64,000 nucleotides of DNA, from positions 62,001-126,000 of the forward strand of contig NZ_LATZ01000128.1 of assembly GCF_000981385.1 (NCBI RefSeq), read 5' to 3'. This DNA is from Bacillus sp. SA1-12. GTDB taxonomy: Bacteria > Bacillota > Bacilli > Bacillales > Bacillaceae. Both the position numbers and the translations under genes were made by a program. The notes beneath the pieces are model-generated. The model did not search any database and was not told where the DNA came from. It saw only the letters and a list, made by a program, of their open reading frames with translations. Position 1 is the stretch's first letter. Each line of letters begins with the position of its first letter. Of the stretch, positions 43,670-52,089 are shown one piece after another.

Positions 43670-45418
43670 TTGTTCTCAGTACTTGGAAAATTAAGCTGGT
43701 TTTTTAAACAGTATTGGAAGCGCTACACTGTAGCGATTACGTTATTAATCATCGTTAGTATATTAGATGTTATTCCCCCGAAAATTATTGGAATAGCGAT
43801 TGATGATATTCAATTTGGGCAGATGACAGGAGATAGGCTTCGTAACCTGCTTCTCTTCTTTGGCGCACTCCTAATTTTAAGCTATGGGATCACTTATGTG
43901 TGGATGTACCAACTTTTTGGAGGCGCCCATTTGATTGAACGAATATTAAGGTATCGATTTATGAGACATCTATTGTCGATGACTCCTAGTTTTTATGAAA
44001 AAAATCGAACAGGCGATTTAATGGCAAGAGCGACAAATGATCTTAAGGCGATATCCCTGACAGCAGGGTTCGGTATTCTGACTTTGATCGATTCGACGAT
44101 CTTTATGATTATTATCATTTTTGTCATGAGCATGACGATAAGCTGGCAACTTACCATTGCAGCTCTTCTGCCATTGCCTTTGATGGCACTCGCGATTAAT
44201 TATTATGGAAGCCTTATCCATCAGCGATTTACCGTTGCTCAAAATGCCTTTGGTGATTTAAATGACAATGTTCTGGAATCAATCGCTGGTGTCCGTGTCA
44301 TCCGTGCATATGTACAGGAAAAAGCTGATGAAAAGCGTTTTAGTGATATGACAGAAGATGTTTATCAGAAAAACATTGCGGTGGCAAAAGTTGATGCATT
44401 ATTTGAACCAACCATTAAAATCCTTGTCGGATTAAGCTATGTGATCGGACTTGGGTATGGCGCATATTTAGTCTTTCATCAAGTGATTACGTTAGGAGAA
44501 TTAATCAGTTTTAACATTTATTTAGGGATGTTAATTTGGCCGATGTTTGCTGTTGGAGAGCTGATTAATATTCTGCAGCGCGGCAATGCTTCATTAGATC
44601 GGGTAAATGAAGTACTTGCATATGAACCAGATGTTAAAGATCACGAAAATCCAGTTAAACTGGATACTGCTGAGTCTATTGTGTTTTCAAATGTAACGTT
44701 CCGGTATCCTTCATCCACAACGGATAACTTAAAGAACATTGCTTTACATGTAAAAAGGGGCGAAACGATAGGTGTTGTAGGTAAAACAGGTAGTGGAAAG
44801 ACAACATTGTTGAAACAGCTTCTGCGAGAATATCCATTAGGGAATGGGAAAATAATCGTATCGGGAACTTCTCTAGAAGAGATTGCGATTGATACAGTGC
44901 ATTCTTGGATTGGCTATGTCCCGCAAGAACAAATTCTTTTTTCGCGGACGATTCGGGAAAATCTAAAGTTTGGAAAAGAGAAGGTAAGCGAGGAAGAAAT
45001 AGATCGCGCTTTACATTTAGCAGCGTTTGACCAGGATCTATCTGTTTTGCCAAAAGGGCTTAATACACTTGTTGGTGAAAAGGGTGTTGCCTTATCAGGC
45101 GGGCAAAAACAAAGGATTTCAATAGCCAGAGCACTAATTAAAGATCCGGAAATTCTGTTATTAGATGATGCAATGTCTGCTGTTGACGGAAAAACAGAGG
45201 CGAAAATTATAAAAAATATTCGTAAAGAGAGAGCTGGAAAAACGACCTTTATCAGTGCACACCGTTTATCTGCCGTTCAACATGCTGATTGGATCATCGT
45301 CATGGATGATGGGAGAATTGTGGAAGAGGGCACACATGAACAGCTCCTTAAGCAAGGGAAATGGTATAAAGAGCAATTTGATCGGCAACAGGCTGATTCC
45401 TATGGCGAGGTGAGTTAA
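43670..45418 (+). CDS. bmrC: Heterodimeric ABC multidrug exporter subunit BmrC
   Basis: A 582-residue half-transporter with six helices and one nucleotide-binding domain. Walker A is [15 protein letters not shown] and the signature is LSGGQKQRISIARAL. Walker B is LLLDDAMSAVD, where the usual catalytic Glu is Asp, so this half contributes the degenerate ATP site, as known for BmrC. The TTG start at 43670 lies eight bases after AAGGGAGGG and gives FSVLGKLSWFFKQYW, close to the BmrC start as I recall it. bmrD follows without a gap. The pair exports structurally diverse drugs. Confidence 0.92.
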   Translation: MFSVLGKLSWFFKQYWKRYTVAITLLIIVSILDVIPPKIIGIAIDDIQFGQMTGDRLRNLLLFFGALLILSYGITYVWMYQLFGGAHLIERILRYRFMRHLLSMTPSFYEKNRTGDLMARATNDLKAISLTAGFGILTLIDSTIFMIIIIFVMSMTISWQLTIAALLPLPLMALAINYYGSLIHQRFTVAQNAFGDLNDNVLESIAGVRVIRAYVQEKADEKRFSDMTEDVYQKNIAVAKVDALFEPTIKILVGLSYVIGLGYGAYLVFHQVITLGELISFNIYLGMLIWPMFAVGELINILQRGNASLDRVNEVLAYEPDVKDHENPVKLDTAESIVFSNVTFRYPSSTTDNLKNIALHVKRGETIGVVGKTGSGKTTLLKQLLREYPLGNGKIIVSGTSLEEIAIDTVHSWIGYVPQEQILFSRTIRENLKFGKEKVSEEEIDRALHLAAFDQDLSVLPKGLNTLVGEKGVALSGGQKQRISIARALIKDPEILLLDDAMSAVDGKTEAKIIKNIRKERAGKTTFISAHRLSAVQHADWIIVMDDGRIVEEGTHEQLLKQGKWYKEQFDRQQADSYGEVS

Positions 45419-47452
45419 ATGAATCAAAAAACAACAGGAAGACGCCTTTTCGACTACGCCCTTCTCTACAAAAAAACAATCTTGATTGCATTGGTAATGC
45501 TGGCTCTGGCTGTTATGGCAGAACTAACAGGGCCATTAATTGCAAAGAGAGTGATTGATCACCATATGATGGGTATTGAAAGCCCATGGGTAGAGGTAAA
45601 AGAAAAGGATGAACAAACCGTTCTTTACAATGATCGTTATTATAAAAGAAATAGCAATATGACAGATGGAGCATCAGCAGGTGATGCTAAGCTGCAGATT
45701 GTTCAAGTAGGCAGATCCTTCTATGTTACAGAGGAGCATCTTAGCTTTGATGGTGACAGGTCAATCAATGGTAATGAACTAACCATTGTTAAAGGAAATG
45801 TGCAAGCCAGCTATAAAGTAGATAGATTAAACCAGCAGGAATTAATGGCTTTTTATCAACCAGAGATTCGCCCAATTATTCTGTTGCTTGGTTTTTATGT
45901 CGGTCTGCTGATAATTGCAGCATTTTTCCAATATGGAAAATCGCTAATGCTCCAAAAAGCTGCGAATCGCATAATCCAAAAGATGAGAACTGATGTATTT
46001 GAGCATATTCAGCGAGTGCCTATCAACTATTTTGATAATAGGCCAGCCGGAAAAATTGTTTCACGTGTAACAAATGATACTGAAGCAATTAGGGAGCTCT
46101 ATGTAAAAGTACTTGCGACTTTTTTCACTAGCGGAATTTATATGACAGGTATATTTATTGCATTGTTTTTCCTAGATCAAAAGCTAGCCCTTATCACATT
46201 GCTTTTAGTACCAATTATTTTGATTTGGACATTGCTATATCGAAGGGTAGCTTCTAAGTATAATCATTTAATCCGAACGAGAATAAGTGATATAAATGGA
46301 ATGATCAATGAATCAATCCAGGGAATGCCAATCATTCGGGCATTTAGACGCAAGGAACAAACGACAAAGGAATTCGAATTGTTGAATGAGGAGCATTTTG
46401 TCTATCAAAATAAGCTGCTCAGTTTAAATGCATTAACATCGCATAACTTAGTTAATGTTCTTAGAAATGCAACCTTTGTTGTGCTTATTTGGCATTTTGG
46501 CGGCCAATCAATTAGCACAGCAGGAATTGTATCAATCGGAATGCTTTATGCGTTTGTTGACTATCTTAATCGATTATTCCAGCCGGTAACGGATATTGTT
46601 AACCAGTTAGCGCAGCTGGAGCAAGCGAGGGTTGCGGCTGAACGGGTATTTGAACTTTTAGATGAGAAGGGTGTTGCTGTTGATGAGGGAAAACTTCCTA
46701 GATATGAAGGAAATGTTCGCTTCAATCAGGTCTCGTTTTCCTATGATGGTGAGCATGATGTTCTGAAAAATATCTCCTTTGAGGCGAGGAAGGGTAAGAC
46801 AGTTGCTTTAGTAGGGCATACCGGATCTGGGAAAAGCTCTATTATTAACCTGTTATTTCGGTATTATGATATTGATCGGGGAACGATTACGATTGATGGC
46901 AAAGATACGAGTAAACTTCCGCGTCAGCAGTTTAGAAAACATATGGGGATTGTGCTTCAAGACCCTTTCTTGTTCACAGGGACCATTTCTTCAAACGTGA
47001 GCTTGGATAATCCAGAAATATCAAAAGAGCAGGTCATAAAAGCACTTAAGGATGTAGGAGCTGAACGATTTATTGAAAAGCTTCCAAACAAATATGATGA
47101 GCCTGTACTAGAAAAAGGAAGCACCTTATCTGCTGGAGAGAGGCAGCTTATTTCCTTTGCGAGGGCATTAGCATATGACCCGGCTATCCTCATTTTGGAT
47201 GAGGCAACAGCCAATATTGATACCGAAACAGAGGCGATGATTCAGGAGGCCTTGAAAATTGTCAAGGAAGGCAGAACAACCTTTATTATTGCCCACCGTC
47301 TATCAACAATCCGTAGTGCTGATCAAATCCTTGTATTAGATCACGGTGAAATTGTTGAAAGAGGAAGTCATGAGGAGCTGCTGAACCAAAAAGGAAAGTA
47401 CTATCAAATGTATCAGCTGCAGCAAGGAAAAGAAGTATCAAAGGTCGGATAA
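45419..47452 (+). CDS. bmrD: Heterodimeric ABC multidrug exporter subunit BmrD
   Basis: A 677-residue half-transporter and partner of BmrC. It has an extra extracellular domain of about 100 residues between helices 1 and 2 (about 40-140, with YNDRYYKRNSN), a feature of BmrD. The nucleotide-binding domain has Walker A VALVGHTGSGKSS, signature LSAGERQLISFARAL and a complete Walker B ILILDEATANID with the catalytic Glu. The ATG follows the bmrC stop directly (TAAATG), so the two are translationally coupled. Confidence 0.93.
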   Translation: MNQKTTGRRLFDYALLYKKTILIALVMLALAVMAELTGPLIAKRVIDHHMMGIESPWVEVKEKDEQTVLYNDRYYKRNSNMTDGASAGDAKLQIVQVGRSFYVTEEHLSFDGDRSINGNELTIVKGNVQASYKVDRLNQQELMAFYQPEIRPIILLLGFYVGLLIIAAFFQYGKSLMLQKAANRIIQKMRTDVFEHIQRVPINYFDNRPAGKIVSRVTNDTEAIRELYVKVLATFFTSGIYMTGIFIALFFLDQKLALITLLLVPIILIWTLLYRRVASKYNHLIRTRISDINGMINESIQGMPIIRAFRRKEQTTKEFELLNEEHFVYQNKLLSLNALTSHNLVNVLRNATFVVLIWHFGGQSISTAGIVSIGMLYAFVDYLNRLFQPVTDIVNQLAQLEQARVAAERVFELLDEKGVAVDEGKLPRYEGNVRFNQVSFSYDGEHDVLKNISFEARKGKTVALVGHTGSGKSSIINLLFRYYDIDRGTITIDGKDTSKLPRQQFRKHMGIVLQDPFLFTGTISSNVSLDNPEISKEQVIKALKDVGAERFIEKLPNKYDEPVLEKGSTLSAGERQLISFARALAYDPAILILDEATANIDTETEAMIQEALKIVKEGRTTFIIAHRLSTIRSADQILVLDHGEIVERGSHEELLNQKGKYYQMYQLQQGKEVSKVG

Positions 47453-47534
47453 TTGAAGAGTTGTGAACCGCTCAACTATGTTTACCCTCTAGCAAATTCG
47501 GGAAAATCTATTAAAAAAGCGGGAGGTAAAGGCA

Positions 47535-47630
47535 ATGAAAAGAGCGATTAAAAAATTAATAAAATGGGCTCCTATCATTTATCCAATCGTCAAAAAGTTA
47601 ATCAACAGCCGGAAAGCTAAACGGATCTAA
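47535..47630 (+). CDS. 31-residue cationic peptide of unknown function
   Basis: A small ORF with a good ribosome site (GGGAGGTAAAGGCA) encodes MKRAIKKLIKWAPIIYPIVK followed by KLINSRKAKRI. It is strongly basic, with one amphipathic/hydrophobic stretch (residues 8-24) and no leader. It follows bmrD by 82 bases and ends before a terminator, so it may be transcribed with the exporter. Possible roles include a membrane-active peptide, a leaderless bacteriocin-like peptide or a small regulator of the exporter; none can be proven. Confidence 0.5.
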   Translation: MKRAIKKLIKWAPIIYPIVKKLINSRKAKRI

Positions 47631-47672
47631 ATTGTAGTATAAGATAAATAAGTAATTAAGTTATGATGCTGA

Positions 47673-47703
47673 AAGGAGCCGGTTAAAAGATAACTGGCTC
47701 CTT
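47673..47703. terminator. Bidirectional terminator
   Basis: AAGGAGCCGGTTA and TAACTGGCTCCTT pair around a 5-base loop between convergent units; short T-rich stretches follow on both sides. Confidence 0.75.
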
Positions 47704-47725
47704 CTTATTATGAAACATTCAAGTT

Positions 47726-49012
47726 TTATGACTGATAAGGTGTTTTTTCAATCGAAACAGGTAAGGCGGTCTGTGGTTCAGGTACTCGAGAAAGAATAAG
47801 AAAACCAATGATAAATAAAATCACTAAACTGAAAACGCCGCTATTTGTATCTCCAGTAAGCTGTGCAGTTACCCCGACTAAAAGCGGGCCCATAATTGAC
47901 GCAAATTTGCCGAATATCGTATAGAAGCCAAAGAACTCATTTGCGTTTTCCTTTGGAACCAGCTTTGCGAAATACGATCTGCTCAATGCTTGAATTCCTC
48001 CTTGAGAGGTGGCCACAAGCATTGCTAAAATCCAAAAGTCTAGGGTTGTCTCCAGAAAATACGCATAAACGCAAACGATCATATAGATGATAATGCCAAC
48101 ATACAGCATTTTCTTGCCTGTGAATTTTTCAGCCAGCCGGCCGTAAAGAATGGAAAATGGTGCAGCAACAACCTGCGTGACAAATAAAATGATCAATAGA
48201 TTTGTAGAACTGATCCCCAAATCCGTTCCATAAGCTGTCGACATTGTAATAATCGTTCCAACTCCATCAATATAGAAAAAATAAGCAAGCAGGAATAAAA
48301 ATAGTGCCCGATACTTACGGATTTCCATGAAGGTTTTTCCTAAACGCCGGAAGCTGTTTACAATTGGGCTTGGCTCACGTTTAATGTAAAATCGTTGATG
48401 GACATTCTTCAAGAGAGGGATAGTAAATCCTGCCCACCATAGAGCTGTTATGATGAAGGCAATCTTACTTGCTGCAGTAGTAGAAACAGGGATGATCTCA
48501 CTTTGCGCCAAAATAATGATCGCAATGCTGATAATAAACGGAATGGTGCTGCCGATATATCCAAAGCTGAAGCCGCGGGCTGAAACACGGTTCATTCGGT
48601 TATCTGTGGCAACGTCAACTAAAAATGCATCATAAAACACATTGGCGCCTGCTGAACCAATTGCTGCGACTGTATAACAGATGAGTAAAAGCAACCACTG
48701 GTTACTAGGAATAAAGGCCAATAATCCTGTAAAGATTACCCCTAAAGCTACGAAGAATATAAAAAATCGCTTTTTATATCCTTGATAATCGGCAAGGGTC
48801 CCTAAGATTGGACCAAGTATAGCCAAAATAAAGGTTGCGATGGCAATGGTGTAGCCTAAATAGGCGGTCGAATCTGCAGAACTGACTCCTGCATTGGTTG
48901 CAGCTGCTTTATAAAATAGCGGAAATACGGCGGTTGAAATAATAATCGAATAGGCTGAACTTGCCCAATCATAAAAAATCCAGCTATTTTCCTCTTTCGT
49001 GAAACGCCTCAT
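47726..49012 (-). CDS. UMF1-family MFS transporter (YxiO/Atg22-like)
   Basis: A polytopic protein of 428 residues in the UMF1 (Atg22-like) branch of the major facilitator superfamily. Marks are NSWIFYDWASSAYSIIIST at the N-terminus, GPILGTLADYQGYKK, NVFYDAFLVDVA, ARGFSFGYIGS, and GGIQALSRSYFAKLVP in the second half. B. subtilis YxiO is of similar length. The substrate is unknown, perhaps an amino acid. ATG at 49012 follows AGGAGGGGTTTTG; an upstream in-frame start at 49033 has no ribosome site. Confidence 0.88.
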   Translation of the reverse strand: MRRFTKEENSWIFYDWASSAYSIIISTAVFPLFYKAAATNAGVSSADSTAYLGYTIAIATFILAILGPILGTLADYQGYKKRFFIFFVALGVIFTGLLAFIPSNQWLLLLICYTVAAIGSAGANVFYDAFLVDVATDNRMNRVSARGFSFGYIGSTIPFIISIAIIILAQSEIIPVSTTAASKIAFIITALWWAGFTIPLLKNVHQRFYIKREPSPIVNSFRRLGKTFMEIRKYRALFLFLLAYFFYIDGVGTIITMSTAYGTDLGISSTNLLIILFVTQVVAAPFSILYGRLAEKFTGKKMLYVGIIIYMIVCVYAYFLETTLDFWILAMLVATSQGGIQALSRSYFAKLVPKENANEFFGFYTIFGKFASIMGPLLVGVTAQLTGDTNSGVFSLVILFIIGFLILSRVPEPQTALPVSIEKTPYQS

Positions 49013-49117
49013 CAAAACCCCTCCTAAAGTCACCCGTTTCTTATATTTTACAAGAAAAATAGCCTATCTAACCGAAAATTTAAAAAATTAACTCCTAGTT
49101 TACATTATTAATCATCC

Positions 49118-49597
49118 TTAGGTCATATACCTGTCTTCAAGACTTACTTCTTCTAATAATTCTGTTTCCATTACCGTTGAAACGTCACGAAAGCCAAGTT
49201 GTTCATATAAATGTTTTGCGGGATTGCCACTGAAAACATTTAAGAGGACTTTTTTGTATCCTTGATTTTTAAAGTCATTAAGAGCAGCTTGCATGAGTTT
49301 TTTGCCAATTCCTTTTTGCCTATATGCAGGGAATACATAAAGAGAAGAGATCGATCCTGTCTTAACAGTGTTTAAGGGATTAAAGTCAGGACCTATTAAG
49401 GCCCAGCCTAAAAGCATCTTACCTTCAAGTGAAACAAGATAATAGGAGCCCCCATTTAAGAGCGGAATAAAGGCATGAAAGCCACTTTCACTGTTTTCCA
49501 CAAAGCCCATTGAGCTTTCCTTCATCACATTTACCGTCATTTTTAATAATTCGTTTGTCTCCATTATGCTAGCCCTTCTTATGATTAATCTAGACAT
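49118..49597 (-). CDS. GNAT-family N-acetyltransferase
   Basis: A 159-residue acetyltransferase. The acetyl-CoA-binding motif A is SISSLYVFPAYRQKGIGKKLM (two overlapping parts, about residues 85-105), followed by the C-terminal ALNDFKNQGYKKVLLNV and HLYEQLGFRDV. The substrate is unknown. The ATG at 49597 follows AAAGGTGATGGAA; the open frame extends upstream to 49636 without a ribosome site. It is a single gene. Confidence 0.88.
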   Translation of the reverse strand: MSRLIIRRASIMETNELLKMTVNVMKESSMGFVENSESGFHAFIPLLNGGSYYLVSLEGKMLLGWALIGPDFNPLNTVKTGSISSLYVFPAYRQKGIGKKLMQAALNDFKNQGYKKVLLNVFSGNPAKHLYEQLGFRDVSTVMETELLEEVSLEDRYMT

Positions 49598-49636
49598 TTC
49601 CATCACCTTTTCAAAGGATATAAAAGCTGTAAACAT

Positions 49637-49899
49637 ATTGTATGGAGAAACTAGGTAAAACGTGTAAGATGCTTATTAATAGCACTGACCTGTACTAGGC
49701 TGCCTAGCAAAAAGAAATTGTTAGGGTTTTATGCCTAAGTGTTAAAAAATATTCTAATTAAAATAGTTCAAATGGCTTAAAAACAACTTTTGGTTATTGT
49801 GTAAAATTTCCTGTGGACAAATGTGTCGGATAGGGAAAAAGTTTGTTTTTTCATGACAATTTTAGTTTTATTCTATATTTATTTGGTTAAATATGTTAT
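49637..49899. other. A/T-rich gap upstream of the type VII operon
   Basis: No gene seen. The segment is very A/T-rich, with several T-tracts, as often precedes strong or H-NS-like-silenced promoters. No palindromic operator is obvious. Confidence 0.4.
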
Positions 49900-49908
49900 T
49901 GGTATAAT
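49900..49908 (+). promoter_or_regulatory. Candidate extended -10 promoter of the yuk/yue operon
   Basis: TGGTATAAT has the TG of an extended -10 and a perfect TATAAT. The -35 is poor. Transcription from here would give a leader of about 155 bases before yukE. Confidence 0.5.
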
Positions 49909-50070
49909 ATAGGAAAAAGAGAATGTTTTTAATTATTTTCCATTTATATGTAGAGGAAATTTTTTGTTGGTCACTCAATATTGAGAGATTTTAATAGAGA
50001 AAACATGTAAAGGGTACTCACAATTAATATAGATGATTACCAAATAACAAAATGATAGGGAGAGAATGAA

Positions 50071-50364
50071 ATGTCTGGAATTATTCGCGTTACCCCAGCA
50101 GAGCTAGTTAGTATGTCAAACCGTTATTCAAGTGAAAGCAGCCAAGTAGGAGAGCAAGTTTCTCGTCTTGATACAATGATTAGAGAGCTAGAAGGCATGT
50201 GGGAAGGTGAATCAAGCAGAGCATTCAGCGAGCAATATCAATCATTAAGACCTTCTTTCATTCAAATGCAGCAATTGCTTGATGATATTTCTACTCAATT
50301 GAACAGCACAGCGAAAGCACTTGAAGATGCTGATCAACAAATCGCAAGCCAAATCAGAGGATAA
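50071..50364 (+). CDS. yukE: WXG100 protein YukE/EsxA, type VII substrate
   Basis: A 97-residue helical hairpin secreted as a dimer by the type VII system and required for its function. The WxG turn is in GMWEGESSRAF (Trp about 43), between two long helices. The C-terminal end DADQQIASQIRG matches Bacillus YukE. The start follows GGGAGAGAATGAA. It is the first gene of the operon, as in B. subtilis. Confidence 0.96.
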   Translation: MSGIIRVTPAELVSMSNRYSSESSQVGEQVSRLDTMIRELEGMWEGESSRAFSEQYQSLRPSFIQMQQLLDDISTQLNSTAKALEDADQQIASQIRG

Positions 50365-50429
50365 TCATTTAAGAGATAAGGGAGCGCTCTTTTACATAGA
50401 TGGCGCTCCTTCCTTATGAGGTGAATGAG

Positions 50430-50669
50430 GTGTACATAGAAGTTACAATTGATTTAAAAAACTATCAAAAGGATAGCTTCGATTTGCGGCTATCAAACTA
50501 CCATACTGTCAAAAAAATGGTCGATATCGTTTGGCAGGCAAAGAAAGTTAGTGAGCTACCAAAAGAAGGGGCTTGGATACGAGTCATTAATAAGCATAAA
50601 ATCGTTCAAGGAAGTGAACGGTTAATAGATGTTGGCATTACAACTGGAGATCGAATTGAAATACTATGA
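50430..50669 (+). CDS. yukD: Ubiquitin-like protein YukD/EsaB
   Basis: A 79-residue cytoplasmic protein with a ubiquitin-like fold and no C-terminal Gly-Gly; it is required for type VII secretion and is not conjugated. The GTG at 50430 gives VYIEVTIDLKNYQKDSFDLR, aligning with the start of B. subtilis YukD as I recall it; the frame extends to an ATG at 50400 that would add ten unlikely residues. Conserved YHTVKKMVDIVWQAK and GITTGDRIEIL are present. It overlaps the open frame of yukC at ATGA. Confidence 0.9.
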   Translation: MYIEVTIDLKNYQKDSFDLRLSNYHTVKKMVDIVWQAKKVSELPKEGAWIRVINKHKIVQGSERLIDVGITTGDRIEIL

Positions 50670-50683
50670 AGGAGTTAGTGGGA

Positions 50684-52018
50684 ATGTCATCACAAAACGA
50701 TCGCTCATACTTAGAAGAAAAATTAGAAACGAGTATAAAAACTGATAAGCAAACCATCGCGTTTACCTTTCAAATTGAAAGAATAAAATTGGATAATCCT
50801 GCCGAAATTTCTTTTTTAAAAGAGATCAACCCGAAAATAAAAAAGGAAATTACCATGATGGATGATGAATTATCCATTCTTCATACAATCCCTAACACAT
50901 TCACCCTTCTTCCTCGTATGGAGCAAGCGGAGGAAAGAGATCGCCTGATGATTTCTTATAAAATCGTTCAACAGGCTGAGCTCCATTCCTTAACAAGAAT
51001 TCATCTCATTGTATGTCCTGAGAATATTGTCCTTGACCAAGGGCTTAATCCATACTTTCTTCATTTTGGGGTAAAAGAAAGTCTTCCACCATATGAAAAA
51101 AATTCTGAAAATCTATTAAAAGAGGCTAAAGCAACGGTTGCGGCAATTACAGATAATCAATATTCCTTTCAACAATACGTAAACCACTATGAAACACTTA
51201 AGCTTTCAGATTTTACAAAACGCGTATTTGGAGCACAAAGCCTTGATGAATTATTGGGAATCATTGAAGAGCGGATTCAGCAGATAAATGAAGAGAAGTC
51301 CCTATTAATGACAGTGAATAAGAAAACATGGAAATTAAATCGCTATGTTTTATATGGTGTCACTCTATGCTTAATCCCGGCACTGGTTTATTCCCTTTAT
51401 TCTTTATTTTTCCTTCAGCCAAAGCAGGAAAGCTTTATTTATGCACAGGAAAAGTTCTTAAATAATGAGTTTAGTGAAGTTGTGACAGTTTTACAGCCAT
51501 ATGAGCTTGATGAGATGCCTAAAGTCACGCAATATGAATTATCTTTATCCTATATTATCAACGAATCGCTAGCAGAAGATCAAAAAGAGGTCATACGAAA
51601 TACTGTGTCGTTACAGTCTGATCCGCTCTATTTTAAATATTGGATCCATATCGGACGGGGTAATGCCGAGGAAGCCCTTGATATCGCACGATATCTTGAA
51701 GACCGGCAATTGATTATGTACGGGCTTTTAAAATATAAAGAACAAGTGAAAGCAGATGATGAGTTAAATACGGATGAAAGGCAACAGCTTTTAGCTGAAA
51801 TTGACGGAGAAATAAAAGAATATACAGCAGAATTGAAAGAGGCAGGTCTAATTAGCAAAGAAGAAGAGCAAGAGACAACCTCTGAGCAAGCTCAAGAAAA
51901 GCCGCAGGGGCAAACGGAGGGAGCAAGTGCGCCAGCTAATACTGACGCTCAAAAGGCTGTGAATCAAACTAAGCAAACAACAACGACAAATGGTCAGGGA
52001 GAAAAATCTCCGCAATAA
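50684..52018 (+). CDS. essB: Type VII secretion protein EssB/YukC
   Basis: A bitopic membrane protein of about 444 residues. The N-terminal cytoplasmic half (residues 1-215) has the pseudokinase-like EssB fold, a membrane helix follows (YVLYGVTLCLIPALVYSLY, about 221-240), and the extracellular C-terminal domain ends in a Gln/Thr-rich tail. The ATG at 50684 has AAGGAG nine bases upstream; an upstream ATG at 50666 overlaps the yukD stop. It bridges the ATPase and the other membrane parts of the secretion complex. Confidence 0.92.
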   Translation: MSSQNDRSYLEEKLETSIKTDKQTIAFTFQIERIKLDNPAEISFLKEINPKIKKEITMMDDELSILHTIPNTFTLLPRMEQAEERDRLMISYKIVQQAELHSLTRIHLIVCPENIVLDQGLNPYFLHFGVKESLPPYEKNSENLLKEAKATVAAITDNQYSFQQYVNHYETLKLSDFTKRVFGAQSLDELLGIIEERIQQINEEKSLLMTVNKKTWKLNRYVLYGVTLCLIPALVYSLYSLFFLQPKQESFIYAQEKFLNNEFSEVVTVLQPYELDEMPKVTQYELSLSYIINESLAEDQKEVIRNTVSLQSDPLYFKYWIHIGRGNAEEALDIARYLEDRQLIMYGLLKYKEQVKADDELNTDERQQLLAEIDGEIKEYTAELKEAGLISKEEEQETTSEQAQEKPQGQTEGASAPANTDAQKAVNQTKQTTTTNGQGEKSPQ

Positions 52019-52089
52019 AGAGAAGCTTTTATACGCCTTTAAATGAGAGTAGTTTAAGGCTAAATTGAACGAGTGCAGGTGGTGATACT

